Assembly: GCA_012295275.1 (NCBI GenBank)
Contig: CM022672.1
Coordinates: 26,889,430-26,953,429 of the forward strand
DNA: 64,000 bases
DNA from: Chrysomallon squamiferum
Taxonomy: Eukaryota > Mollusca > Gastropoda > Neomphalida > Peltospiridae
Direction of reading: 5' to 3'
In this document: piece after piece, positions 12,940 to 25,889 of the stretch
Position numbering within the stretch: the stretch's first letter is position 1
How the letters are laid out: every line of letters starts with the position of its first letter
Notes under the pieces: model-generated
Databases searched by the model: none
What the model saw: only the letters and a program-made list of their open reading frames with translations
What the model was told of the DNA's origin: nothing
Program-made: the position numbers and the translations under genes

Positions 12940-13009
<70 letters not shown>

Positions 13010-13061
13010 TATAAACAGTAATATATATATATGTTGTGTGTGTGTATATATATATATATAT
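12940..13061. repeat. (AAT)n then TA/TG microsatellite
   Basis: About 23 perfect AAT units to 13009, a short spacer, then (TA)n-(TG)n-(TA)n to 13061. Confidence 0.95.
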
Positions 13062-13620
13062 ACATATTTCTGTAATGAAATCCGCCAATTCCGGACTTTC
13101 ATTACTCCTAATGCATGTACTTACAAGCAATGTATTATTCATCAAAGCTTTTTGTAAAATTGCTCCTTTCTTACAAAATTACGGCTTCCGAATCAATAAA
13201 GAATTTTCATCTCATTCTGTGTTGCTTTAGTGCCACATACAAATAAATCTCAATCACTGCAGAGCCGTTTACGTAATCTTCCGTCGAGCGGCAGTCGAAT
13301 AATTTTCCCAAGGATAATAAATTCGTTTCGGAAAATTTTCAATACCGCTAAATTGCTTACGAAGAAGTGTTTATGAAAATTCAGATGTCTTTGAGAAATG
13401 GCGGGCATAATTTAACATAAACTTATTATGACTGGTGGTTTAATAAACATAAAACAATAAGTGTATTGACTGTACAGCAGATAATGGGAACCAGTAACTC
13501 GGTTCCGGTGTATTTTGAATGGACGTGTTCGAGCGTGCTCTGCGAGTCAGTTTGAGAATGAAGTGGTATGTGTAAAAGTCTATAATGTGCTTCATTTGTT
13601 TTACACTCCAGCTCCGTTCT
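13062..13620. other. Mixed-complexity non-coding sequence
   Basis: Less AT-rich than its flanks, with CGTCGAGCGGC (13282-13292) and several AATTTTCC/TTTTCGGAA words. It may be a conserved element; no motif decides it. Confidence 0.35.
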
Positions 13621-13650
13621 TCGAATGTGTATATATATACACACATATAT

Positions 13651-13673
13651 GCATACATACATACATACATACA

Positions 13674-13762
<89 letters not shown>
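13651..13762. repeat. Compound (CATA)n(TA)n(GA)n microsatellite
   Basis: CATA units to 13672, about 22 TA units (13677-13720), then 21 GA units (13721-13762), a three-part array with sharp boundaries. Confidence 0.97.
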
Positions 13763-13764
<2 letters not shown>

Positions 13765-14101
13765 AATAACAATCTATATATGAATTGTTTGGAAAAGGGT
13801 AGCGCACGTGCGTGTGATTCTGTTAATCATTTTTAAAAATGTTATTTTTTAGATGCATATAGTATTATTGACTTCAGTATTTAATTTTTGTATTGTATTC
13901 ATTTATTCTTTCATTCATTTAGCATATAATTCATTATTTATTGAAATATTTAAAGAATATAACCTTTTTTGTTTGTTTTGGAGAAATGATTAAAAATCGA
14001 GATTCCAAGGCACGTCCTTTCACCTGTCTTATAATTCTGAAATAAACTGTCATTTCTTTCCATTTGTGCCTGTTTGTCGGTAAACAAAACAGGAGATATC
14101 A

Positions 14102-14123
14102 ATATATATATATATATATAACA

Positions 14124-14173
<50 letters not shown>
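14102..14173. repeat. (TA)n(AC)n microsatellite
   Basis: TA units to 14120, then about 23 AC units from 14128. Confidence 0.97.
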
Positions 14174-14176
<3 letters not shown>

Positions 14177-14264
14177 AAAAAAATAAAATAAAACAAATAA
14201 AAACCACGATTCGGATCTAAAAATTCGATAAAAGTATTTTTTCACTGCATATAAACAACGATAT

Positions 14265-14266
<2 letters not shown>

Positions 14267-14332
<66 letters not shown>

Positions 14333-14354
14333 TATTATTATTATTATTATTATT
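14267..14354. repeat. (TTTA)n(TTA)n microsatellite
   Basis: About nine TTTA units, then TTA units with one TTTA interruption. Confidence 0.97.
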
Positions 14355-14672
14355 AGCTGTTTTTGTTGTTATTTGATATGGACTAGGCGAACTGGTTTTA
14401 ACCTTGTAATTAATTATGTAATGGAAGAATTATTCTTGTAAACACACCACATACAAGACAGATGACAAAATTCAGCAATAAATCCGTGTACTAATGCATG
14501 CACACGTGTGTACATAAATTTATTCTGGCACAGATGTGTACAAATCGGCTTAATTTTCTTGTTAATATAACCGATTCCAGTCCGGGACAACCGATCATGA
14601 AATAGTATATCCGGTTGTTACATACCAAATGAGACTAAGTTGAAACGTGATGTCTCTTTCAATTTTATTACT

Positions 14673-14673
<1 letters not shown>

Positions 14674-14746
<73 letters not shown>
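14674..14746. repeat. (CT)n microsatellite
   Basis: About 36 CT units followed by a short C run. Confidence 0.98.
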
Positions 14747-14748
<2 letters not shown>

Positions 14749-16110
14749 CCTTAAACAGAAGTGTTAAAAAGAAATAAAATTTTAATAAAAAGAAGAAAAG
14801 AAAAGAAATTAAGACAATAATTCAAGGAATATATAATAAGAAAAAAAAAAAAAACAAGAAGTAAAAAGTTTACTAAAGAACAGAAACATCAATACCTTTT
14901 AGTGTTCAGAAAAAGGGTCAACAAACTGTATAATATATTGAAATTTATATCACTGAGACAGTGTACGGTCTGAGTACAGTATTTAGACAGTAAAGAAATA
15001 GAAATTAATCAGCCAGTCACTTAACAAGATTGCCTGACCCTTTAGGTTAAATAGCCAAACTGAAAGCTTTTAAAACATTGCCGAACAAAACGGTACATAC
15101 AGAGGGCCTGTTAGGCCACTACCTTTTAATCAATCAACCACATGTTTTTAGCAACGCGGAGAGATACTCAAGTAATGATTGATGGTTGTGGCCGCACGAC
15201 GAACCAAACCGGAAGACCTTACGCACAAACCGTATGAGCAACCGGTCCGCCATTATTGAAGACAAGTGTCTGCTGAGAAACCAAACACACTGACTGCTTG
15301 AAACGAAAATAATCTCCGCTGTTTGGGGAGAAAGATGAGCTGGGTCACGTAAGGTCACAGACAAGCCCGAGGTCGGATTGGAAAAAAAAAAAAAAAAAAA
15401 AAAATGACGCCCTTTCAAACAAAACAGGAAATGAATTAATGTAAATAATTTCTTTTTTTTTTTTTTTTTTTTTTTTTAATCTCGCAAGTGACAAATTACC
15501 ATAGCGATTTTTAAATTTTAAAATTCCTTTTTGAAATTGTATTTATTCAAGAGCATAAAAATCGTTGTCCATAATAATTTAAATGCAAATATGAATATGC
15601 TGAAGCAAAGTGAATAGACCGCTCAGCCGATGTACCATAAAAAAAAAAAAGAAAAAAGTTATTTTCCCGTTATGGCCAGTGCTCCATGACTGATGTATCA
15701 AAAACAATAATAAGTGTTTTTAGTTTTCTGAGATAAGAAAGAAATTCAGTATAACATCTGCGTATTTTTGTTTTCTTTTTTCTTACTTACTTTCTTTCTT
15801 TCTTTTTATTTTTTCTTGTGAATACTCATTTTGATGTTACTACAGAAAATTATTGTTTCCTTAGCCTACAGTTTGTTTTACATAGAGGTTATTAATCTGA
15901 TTTTCATAATCCACGAACAAACAGAATAAATTATTATTAAACCATTTTCTTTGCTCAGAAGTTTCGTACTGTTAAAATAAAATTCAAATTAAAATTAAAA
16001 TGATGTTTGTTATTTCGTTTTAATCTGATTGCATCGAAGCTGAGAAAGAATTTTGTAATAAATGAAAACGTATTAATTAGAATAATCTATTAGGAAGAAG
16101 GTTGATATTT
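14747..16110. other. Non-coding sequence with facing poly-A and poly-T runs
   Basis: A 23-base A run at 15382-15404 and a 26-base T run at 15453-15478 face each other 48 bp apart and could pair as a hairpin. The segment 15010-15380 is more complex and includes GGGCCTGTTAGGCC (15104-15117). A 94-codon frame on the minus strand there shows no domain. It may be an old A-tailed insertion. Confidence 0.45.
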
Positions 16111-16129
16111 TAAATTGCATTTGCCATTA

Positions 16130-16620
16130 TAAAATTACCATTACTACTATTATTACCATTACTGCTACTATTACTACTTCCATTACTGCTGCTACTACTA
16201 TTGCGATTACCACTACTAATACTAATATTGCTATTACTGTCATTAGTACTATAATAATAACAAGTATATCTACGACTACTAGTACTACCTTTACTATCAA
16301 AACAATAAAAAGAAACAAAAAACAACAAAACAAGCGCAAGTATTGATGCTACCACCATCTTACGCGCGCGCGCGCACTCACACACGCACACACACACACA
16401 GAAACATAGGTACCCCCAATATATACATAAATAAATACATACATCCAAAATAAAAACAATTACTATTATCATTACAGTAACAACTACTATTCCTATTATT
16501 ATTATTACTATTAGGCCTATTCCTATTATTATTATTGCTGTTCTTGTTGTTGTTGTTGTTGTTGTTGCTGGTGCTGCTGCTCTTGTTGTTGCTGTCGTTT
16601 TATTATAATTACTATTATGA
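16130..16620. repeat. Degenerate trinucleotide region with CG/CA tract
   Basis: Imperfect ACT/ATT/GCT triplets (16130-16275), then alternating CGCGCG followed by CACACA (16362-16400), then ATT and GTT/GCT triplets (16495-16600). The serine/asparagine-rich frames it yields are low complexity, not a gene. Confidence 0.8.
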
Positions 16621-17817
16621 ACCGCGCAACAGATTTCGCGGACTTAATTTAAGCAAGGAATGTCAAATACAGCCACTTTCCGTCTGTGAAGTAATAAGCA
16701 TACATTTCAGTTCCATTCACTGCCGGATTAAGCTGCGAGGCAAACGTGATGACAAACCCATAGTGATCACACGTGACTGGCGTGATTACGTATCACGCGA
16801 AGGATTTATCTGAATAATTTCAAGGATAAAGGCGAAGAGATTAGCCGCTGTAAGATGAAAGGAGTCAATAGACACATTTCTGAAGTACCATATGTCTTCA
16901 GCAATTTCCCTTACAGCCTGCACATTTTACACACACTACTTTATTATGATTTGTATTTATCCGTCATTTCACATAATCTTTGCTAAGTATAAAGTTTTGA
17001 CGACAAAATAACAAGCCCCCGCACCAAACAAAAAATGCATAGAAACTCCAATTCTTTCATGTTTAGAGACATCACCTACAGACATATACAAAACAAGACT
17101 TTACAGACTGATAAATAAGCTATTATTTATTTGTTTGTAGTTGTCTATAATTTATAATTAATATATTTTCTTTCAGTCTGTATAATCTTTTTTTGTTTTT
17201 TTGTTGAGTGTGTCATTATTTTTAGGGATTTGTGTTTTTAATATGTTTTTGTGTGTGTTGTTGTTATTTTATTTTATTTTATTTTATTTTTTATTATTAT
17301 TATTTTTTTATTTATGTATTTATTTATTTGTTTGTTTGTTTGTTTGTTGTTGCTGGCTTAGAAGGTTCCTTGTCCTTTTTTTAATTATTATTAGAAAGGA
17401 ACTTTAAAAAAAAAGATTTTTGTAAACATATTTTCATTGGAATAAACAATATAGCAATATCTAACCACAAAATCTATTACTGCTTATATGTAATCACTTG
17501 TATTTATTTTAAATAATCAAACATCTTTTACTGTGTTTTTCTCTATTTTTAATAGAGTGTGAATCTCGGTCTGTGTGTTTTACCTGTTTCTTTTCAGTCG
17601 TTTTGATGAAACTGTAACTTACAAAGTAGCGGTACAATCACTAGAGGCTCTCTAGTTCTGATAAAAACAATTTTATATAATGTCTTCAAACACAGAAAGA
17701 AGAATCACAGTGGCAAAAATGTTATTTCACAGTGACACTTAGTTACTGTAATTATTAGATCTGTATATGAATATTAACAATAATTACAGCAAAAACAAAA
17801 ATAGTCCTCCGTATGTT
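16621..17817. other. Non-coding sequence
   Basis: A complex segment at 16620-16830 (with TGATCACACGTGACTGG near 16762) may be regulatory. Then AT-rich DNA, and a TTTTA/TTTA/TTTG low-complexity tract at 17262-17348. No gene is seen. Confidence 0.45.
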
Positions 17818-17867
17818 ATAATAATAATAATAATAATAATATTATAATAATAATAATAATAATAATA

Positions 17868-17912
<45 letters not shown>

Positions 17913-17998
17913 CTAATAGTAGTAGTAATAGTGATAGTAGTATTAGTAGTAGTTGCAGTAGTTGTAGGAGTAGCAGCAATAGCAGCAGTAGTAATAAC
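17818..17998. repeat. (AAT)n/(ATT)n self-complementary microsatellite
   Basis: About 17 AAT-type units (17818-17868) run into about 14 ATT units (17869-17911), so one half can pair with the other. Degenerate AGT/AGC triplets follow to 17998. Confidence 0.95.
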
Positions 17999-18264
17999 AT
18001 ATGAACGATATGTATTTGGATTAAATGTTGGTACCACCAAGCACTAAAAGTACAAAATAAATCCGTTCATGGACAAAACACCACACCTTCTGTTACCTTG
18101 AAAAGGTGAGAGGAGAGTGAAGAATGAAGTGCTGTGAACACATAATTAGATTTGTCCCAGCTGCAAGATTCATTACGAATTCCGAATATCGTTTAATCTG
18201 CTCTTAAACGTGTTATGACCAAGTTTCAATATATCCGGCTTAACACAGATGGTATAGGATGTAT

Positions 18265-18475
<211 letters not shown>

Positions 18476-20574
18476 GCTTCAAGCTTCATTAGAAGACACC
18501 TTCTGTGACAGACAAATTGATTTTCATATTTTTTTCATTTCGTTTGCAGAGTGCCCGGAGCATAATAAACAGTCTTCAGTGGTTTGTGCCAGATTATCCG
18601 TGTTTGAAAATTAATCTGACAGCTTTTGTACCGGTTACTGATAGTGTAAATAATAAATGAATCATCAGTCGATGTTTGCAGATTTCCTAATGCAAAAAGA
18701 TTATAGGCTTTTAACATGTCAAACGTATGAACTTTCTTAAAGAGTACGAGAATAAACTTGTTGTCATTAAGCACCAAATGATCTTTCTTACTACCTTCTC
18801 TAAGGCAGGAAAATACGTAACAGCCGTGGAGAATTGACTGGAACGGAAAATAAACAAATATAATCATTAGTTTTGTAGTAATAATAGTTGTAGTTGACGT
18901 AGTTGACGTAGCAGCAGCGTCAGACACAGGTGTAGTGGCAGTAACAGAGACGAAGAAATAAATGCAGCGAAGTCGAAGAATAAAACTGACGTATTTGATC
19001 TGGGAATATGGAAAGGTGACATCCCTCAACATTTAGGATCTTTACTACAACAAACAAAAGCAACAACAACAACAAAATGAAACAACAGTCAAATATATAA
19101 CAAATAAACTATAAAAACAAACAAAAAACAACTCAGAATAACACTGTACATTTTATTTACAGTTTCATTTCTTTATAAGTTGGCCATTCTAACATAACGG
19201 TTTTACATTTGACTCTAAGTGTTATGACTGTAAAAATCTACAGATTCACATTCATCGTTAACTTGTAAAACCTATGTACAAAATGACCAAAGCACACCAA
19301 ACTGAACTCTACAGACTGTCTGAATGAAAACACTGCAGAGTGGACAACATACACACATCAACAAAAGTAACGCACAAGCGAGAGGGAACAAAAGAATACT
19401 GCAGTGATGACATTCATAAATTCATCGTTATCAATTAGAGAGAGAGAGATGTTACAGTTAAAACATCAAGATGAACAACAGAGAACGTGTTTATTAAACC
19501 ATTTTACATTCAAGGCGTGTTCAATATAAATTTTATTTTATTTTACCGTTGTTTATGACGTCACTGTCGTTGTGACCTGTCTATAATTTCGTAATGATCA
19601 TCATTTCTTTCTACATCTACTCTAGAAATGTAAGTCGCACGGAATCATCGTTCAGTCAGAAAAGGATGTGACGTCATAGTCATCTTTATTACACTTGAAT
19701 ACAAACAGTTTCATAAACACGGACTTTTGCCGAGAATACATTAACCCTAACCATTCAAACTGTTTCCACTAAAAAATAAAATATAAAAATATAAAATAAA
19801 AGAAATAATGGTTAAAAAAATTTAATAAAATGAAAAATAAGAATTGTGCTCTGTGTTGGGATACTATTTATATCTTGCCTTCCTCCACCGGGATGGTACA
19901 TGATACTACATTATACATGTACATATATGACACGACCCGACACTACCCGAATCTTTCTTAATATTATCTTGTGAAAAATCCTATAATTATTTCTATTTTT
20001 TAATAGACAATGTCAGTGCTATATCATAATCTTGCAGTATTTTACTTAACGTTACTAAGTACTAGTCCAGAACATCGTAAATGAACTTGTATTTGGATCT
20101 CAATTCGGTTTTTTGTTGTTGTTTTTTCTCCTTTTATTCACGATTTATTTCGCGACTTTAAACTGTGTTACATGAGTCTTGTCTATATGTGTTACCGTTA
20201 CGTAGGTGCTATGAATAGTAACTATGTAGACAATCAGATGTAGAGAAAGCACATAATCTGTTGTAGAGGTGAGTTTCGGCTCGACACCGCTGGGAAATGC
20301 ATTCCGTTCATTAAAAAGCAGCAGACAGGATCACGGATCGTGGTTCATCGCAAGGTCAGAGCACATTTACGTCCGTGTTATTTTAACGAACAATAATAAT
20401 ATCAATATTTCCATTAGAAACGCATTATCGTATTGACTAGTACTTTCAATCCGCTCGACTTATACATAATTAATTAACAATTAGTGAGGTGATATCTGAT
20501 CTACCAGGGCCAAATGTACTCAAGCTGTGTTGTATTCATAGTGCAAATTATAAAGAGGCCTTTTATTTAGTAAT
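18476..20574. other. Non-coding stretch
   Basis: No gene is recognised. The longest frame in the window lies here (18535-19032, minus, 165 codons), but its product is unrecognisable apart from a Thr-rich stretch. The rest is AT-rich DNA with short GA repeats (19437-19448). Confidence 0.45.
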
Positions 20575-20708
20575 TAATTTATTATTATTACTACTACTAC
20601 TAAGGCTACTACTATTAATATCTTTATTATTATTATTACTACTATTACTATTCTTCTTATTATTACAATTACTGTTGTTATTATTATTATTATTAGTAGT
20701 AGTAGTAA

Positions 20709-20761
<53 letters not shown>

Positions 20762-20812
20762 ATAGTAGTAGTAGTAGTAGTAGTAGTAGTAATAGTAGTA
20801 GTAGTAGCATAA
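20575..20812. repeat. Compound trinucleotide array that switches from ACT to AGT
   Basis: TTA/CTA triplets (20575-20692) change at about 20693 to TAG/AGT triplets, many perfect, up to 20812. The two halves are largely reverse complements and could fold. Confidence 0.95.
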
Positions 20813-20929
20813 ATGTTAGTTTAATATCTGTATAAACAAAACATTATTTATTGTAATCCCGAATTTTTTAATCTGAGGAAACATTTCAATAATAACAAAT
20901 CATGGCTATAGTAAAAGTAATATGTACTA

Positions 20930-21361
20930 GGTTATTATTATTATTATTATTATATAATTTGCCATAAAATTAGTATTTTAGAATCACTGATGCTACAAGA
21001 GTAAAAACAATATTAACTACAACCATTTCTGTTATAAATACGATATGATACAACCATACCAAGAACGACGAAAAGGAACATTGGTTTCACAAAATAATTC
21101 AGATATCTGACAGACTGTTACAATATGATCACAGATCAATGAATACTTGGTGAATTTGCCATTCATTTTTAAAAGTATTGATATTCAACCTTCTATCACT
21201 CCGCCAGAACTGAACGAAGAAAGGAGTAAAGCGGTCCGATATAGTTCATTATTAATTTACTTATTATTATTATCATTATTACCATCATCATTATCATCAT
21301 CATAATCATTATATTTATTAATTCTATTATCATCAACATCATCATTATAATCATTGTATTA

Positions 21362-21427
<66 letters not shown>
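20930..21427. repeat. TTA and ATC/ATT trinucleotide tracts
   Basis: A short (TTA) tract at 20933-20953, unremarkable AT-rich DNA, then a degenerate ATC/ATT region (21240-21355) merging into about 23 perfect ATT units (21356-21427). Confidence 0.9.
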
Positions 21428-21429
<2 letters not shown>

Positions 21430-22071
21430 AAATACTTTCGTAAAATAATGCAACACAGTTATTGACAATATTTAGGCTTTGGCAAACCTCTCAGCAACAT
21501 TCGCAAGAGAACTGAAATGGGTTTTCGTCTATTTTCAGAATGAAATCTAACACTAAAACAAAGACTGTTTAAGAAAGGACATAAAAAGATAATGTGAAAT
21601 AATGTACTATTGCAAAATTATAATTTAAAAGTAAAATTTTTAAAAAATAATAATAAAATTAAAAAAAAAAAAAAAAAAAAACGGGGAGTTTTTCTAAACA
21701 AGAAATCAGTTTGAATTATCAAGATTTAACAAAATACCCATAAAGTTTCTGAAACAGTTGCAAACTTAAGTACGTTCAAACGTTTCAATTAAAACCCGAA
21801 AATTGTGTTTTACTATTAGTTTGGGAGAACATGATTTGATAAACCGTAACAATAACAGAATTTGGTGGTGTATAAAAATCCTAAAGCTAAAAACAATTTT
21901 AATTTTGCCATATACAGATAAAGATAAACGCTTAGAGGGTGCTACCCCCACCCAACCCCCCCCCAAAAAAAAAAAAAAAAAAAATTAAAATTAACCATAG
22001 TTCACGTCAGCTTTAAACGTACGAGTATAATATGAAAAAAAATGACATTCACGAAGTTTCAAACAATGTAA

Positions 22072-22105
<34 letters not shown>

Positions 22106-22299
22106 TACGAAATACAAACAATTAAAGTTGCTGTTTTAACACTTTAAAGAAGAAAAAAATAAAAATAATTTTTTTTTTTTTTTTTTATTCCAAACAACCA
22201 ATAGCTTCTTAAACAAATATTAGGAGGAAAACACTCACACTATCTCTGTGTGCAAAAACGTGTTAAATACCGCTAAATAAACTGTTTTAGCACTCTAAG
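21428..22299. other. AT-rich DNA with homopolymer runs
   Basis: A run at 21660-21681, C then A runs at 21956-21984, (AAT)n at 22073-22104 and a T run at 22170-22186. No gene. Confidence 0.6.
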
Positions 22300-22790
22300 T
22301 TCCACGTTCAAAGTCATGTATAATTCGTCCGTTTTCCTTTTCGTCATGTGCGTTCCGGATTGGTTGTTTGCACTTTGGTGACGTTTGGCTAAACAATCAC
22401 GCAGAAGACAACGCAAGTACCAAACGACAATCAACAATTTCCCGCCACTGCCGAAGTCTATTATCTAGTGGATCGTCATGTCAAGTTCGCTGACTCTCGG
22501 CAAATATTTGTCGACCAATTCTTTCCAGGAATAGAGGAAAAAAGAAAAAAAAAAATGTAAAGATGCTGTGTCGTTAAGACCATTGTAGTCGTTAACCACA
22601 TCAGAACTAGACTAGATCCGAAATCAACGTTTTTGTTTTGAGTCTGCAAGGCTTAGTGTGAATCGTTTGTTTCCGTAAACATGGCAAGTGTTTCCAGTTA
22701 GGCGGGAATCTCTCTCTGTTGTTGCAGAAGTCACGCGGTCAACAAATTGGAAACGGAACGTCGCTGAGTTTCTTTATCAGGAGACCTGCG
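22300..22790. promoter_or_regulatory. Candidate conserved non-coding block
   Basis: Complex, CpG-bearing sequence with GATTGGTTGTTTGC (22358-22371), TGACGTTTGG (22378-22387) and TTTCCCGCC (22438-22446, E2F-like). There is no coherent coding frame. Confidence 0.3.
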
Positions 22791-23389
22791 AAGTAAACAA
22801 CAAAATGTTAATTTCAGTACAATTTGTAAAAAAATGTATTATTATTATTTATATAGTGATCAGGTTTTGCGCATAATACCAAAAGTAATGAAATAATTAT
22901 GTAAATTGAGGTTTTTAAAATTATTATTGTTATTTTGAAAAAAATATTTGTGTGTGTGTGTTGTTGTTTTTTTGTGGGGGGTCTCCTTTTTTGTGGGTTT
23001 TTTTACACGTTAAAAATGAATGCATATTTATAATATCAAACGGCAGCTCATGTACAAATACTTCCATTCACAAGAAGAAAAAAAATAAATCAAATTTGAC
23101 ACCAAATCATACCAAATTACAAAAATAACAGCTCCACTTTATTTATATTTTAATTTATTTATTGAAAGAAACCCTAAATATACAATACATCACACAGGAT
23201 ACAATTAATTTTTCATTTTTTTATAGAAAATACTAAATTCCTTTTTTAATGCGTTCCTGAATGCAAGTGCGACTGCAGGCTATTTATTTTTATTAAATTT
23301 TCAAAGGTAAATGATTATTTTGCTAAAAACTGTATTGATAGAATCCCTTAAGAGTAAATAATAAATCATTAAAGAGGCAAATGGAGAGA

Positions 23390-24080
23390 GATTACAGTAC
23401 GGCCCGCCTGTACGTTTCCAAACCACTATAGCGGATCAAAGACGACATTAACGGTTTTAATTTGCTTTCTGGAAATAGCTTTTTCCTCCATCATCGATTC
23501 GGACGAAATTAATTCGGGTGGGTCCGCCGAGTCGTCCCGTGTGTGCGCGCATCTTTCTTCAGAGGAGCGTTTTCGTCAACAGCAATTATGAGAGAGAAAC
23601 TTGAACATCAAATATTTATGATCGTCTGTTATGCAACGCTAATTAGCGCACAGTGGTCAGCAATGATTAAGCGTGTCAGCACACTCAATTAAGATAATTA
23701 GATGGAGTAAAGCAGGGAAACTGTCGTGTTGTTAATCAAGTCTCTGTTCTCGGGCCAGCTCGATCGATCAGTCTGCATTAGTTAATGAAGTGACCCTTGT
23801 CAGACCATTTGACCCTTGAGATGCGCCGCGGTAAAACGTCGAACTGGGCTTTGGACACGTTCTGAGAGCACCTTCTCGTCACCCTTTTTTTTCTTCTTTT
23901 ATTACAGTCATTTCATGTTTGTGGTGACCGTTAATACGTCTAAGTACTCGCTCCCCAAATAAACCCCCGGCTCAAACCAAAAAAAAGCGTCTTTCCTCGA
24001 TGAATGTGCTGCATTTTGAAACGCTGACAGCTTTCTGTGAAAAGCTGATTTACTTCGCTGGACGTCGCAGCTGAAGTTTG
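23390..24080. promoter_or_regulatory. Candidate enhancer with homeodomain palindrome and nuclear-receptor-like half sites
   Basis: One of the clearest complex blocks of the left half. It contains the perfect 12-bp palindrome CGCTAATTAGCG (23637-23648), AATTAATTCGG and GATAATTAGATGG cores, and two copies of TGACCCTTG (23791-23799 and 23810-23818) in direct orientation. No coding frame is visible. The type is inferred from motif density. Confidence 0.4.
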
Positions 24081-24528
24081 ATCATTGTTAAAACGGAGTT
24101 TGTTTCTCGATGCGATTTCATCTTGAGTAGTTTGTCAAATGTAATGAAATTTCTCGTTTTAAAAATAAATCGGACAAATCGATTTATTCACAATGTGTTA
24201 GTAATACAGCTGCTACGTTTTTAATCAACGATTTTTAAATGCGTGTATGCTTTCGTGAGTTTGCACATACGCATATTGACTGAATTAGTTTAAGAGCATG
24301 GGCTGCTGTATTATTACAAACTCAAAATTCCTTTACCATCAACTGAGGTCTTAATTTTTTGTATGGCTGCATGCCCAACCATGTTTGTATTTATATGAAT
24401 GCTGTTTTTGAGAAGCATATTTCTTCTGTTTCCTGCTCTACTTCTGTGTTGTTTAACTTCTCCGTTCAATCCACACTCGTCTTCTCCTTTATTTTCTTTT
24501 GTCTCTGCACGCTCCTACCTCTCCTACT

Positions 24529-24645
<117 letters not shown>

Positions 24646-25061
24646 TGCCATCGTTTCATTCACCCTTTTTCTTTTCTTCCATCTATCCATGTACCATATC
24701 TTTCTTCTATCCATCCAACTATTCATCCTTCCTTCTGTATACCCATTTGTCTGACAATCCATATCTTCGTCGTCGTTCTTTCTCTCTCCACGTCCACATT
24801 AGGCCACTGACCACATTAGAGAAGGAATGACCAGAGACTTGCTGAGTGTAATTGTCTTTAAGATGCATTTGACACCAAACTCCTCCAGGAAATCAGATAA
24901 AGTAGAGAAATGACCACGAGGAAATGAAACACACCACACATCATGTCCACAAGGAAATCTGACATTTCTCGCGTCACTCTTAATTTTTATTAGTTATATT
25001 CATTATCGTGTTTTCAGATCACAACCAATACCAGTGTCTGTTTCCTTGCCCATTTGGGCCT

Positions 25062-25087
25062 CGGTGTGTGTGTGTGTGTGTGTGTGT
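25062..25087. repeat. (GT)n microsatellite
   Basis: 13 GT units. Confidence 0.95.
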
Positions 25088-25232
25088 TTATGCATGTATG
25101 TATGTGTAAAAGGTATATAATGTACAACGTGAGTATTCAACTCGAGCATGTACTTGATATACATATACACACACATACACACATAACGTCTTCCCCTTTA
25201 CATGTATACCAGGAAATACACACAGAGAGGGG

Positions 25233-25234
<2 letters not shown>

Positions 25235-25318
<84 letters not shown>
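25235..25318. repeat. (GA)n microsatellite, about 42 units
   Basis: Perfect GA tract preceded by a run of seven or eight G. Confidence 0.98.
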
Positions 25319-25607
25319 AGAAAACAAAACAACTTATTTTAAAAAATGCAAAATTATAAAATTTAAAGAAAAATGAATTTAAATTACAGCTACAATTAAA
25401 ACAGCCTATGAGCAGCATGATATAACAAACTTTTTAAGACGACACTGAAAATGCTATAAATTAAAAATAAGTTTTAATTTATTTTCCTATAATAATTACT
25501 CCGTGAATCAACAGTCGATAACAAATTACTTATGACAGTATAAAAAAAACAAAAAAAAAACAAGTTATCTAATTTTATCACCTCTTGTTTTTTTTAAATA
25601 TTTAATA

Positions 25608-25638
<31 letters not shown>

Positions 25639-25798
25639 ATTGTTTATTTTGACACAACAAATCAAAAATTATTTTCTTTCTCACATCGGTTTTAATTAAT
25701 TTATTTTGTAACACTCCACGATTAAATTTAGTATAACAAAACGCCAACAGAAAATTAAGATCTTTGCCGTTCTTAAGGAGTTTTTGCGAGGGCCGTGG
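25319..25798. other. AT-rich DNA with poly-T run
   Basis: 26 T at 25608-25633; otherwise nothing recognised. Confidence 0.6.
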
Positions 25799-25800
25799 TG

Positions 25801-25878
<78 letters not shown>
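25799..25878. repeat. (CT)n(CA)n microsatellite
   Basis: Six CT units then about 34 perfect CA units. Confidence 0.98.
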
Positions 25879-25880
<2 letters not shown>

Positions 25881-25889
25881 TACTGTGTT

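Noticed and set aside
16110-16472. Ser/Asn-rich 120-codon minus frame with an apparent hydrophobic start
   Set aside because: Built from ACT/ATT triplets and the CG/CA tract; low complexity only.
20489-20812. 107-codon Leu/Val-rich frame resembling a membrane protein
   Set aside because: Hydrophobicity comes from TTA/GTA triplets; antisense gives an equally long Leu run.
25054-25418. Arg-Glu and Ser-Leu repeat frames
   Set aside because: Generated by the GA tract at 25235-25318.
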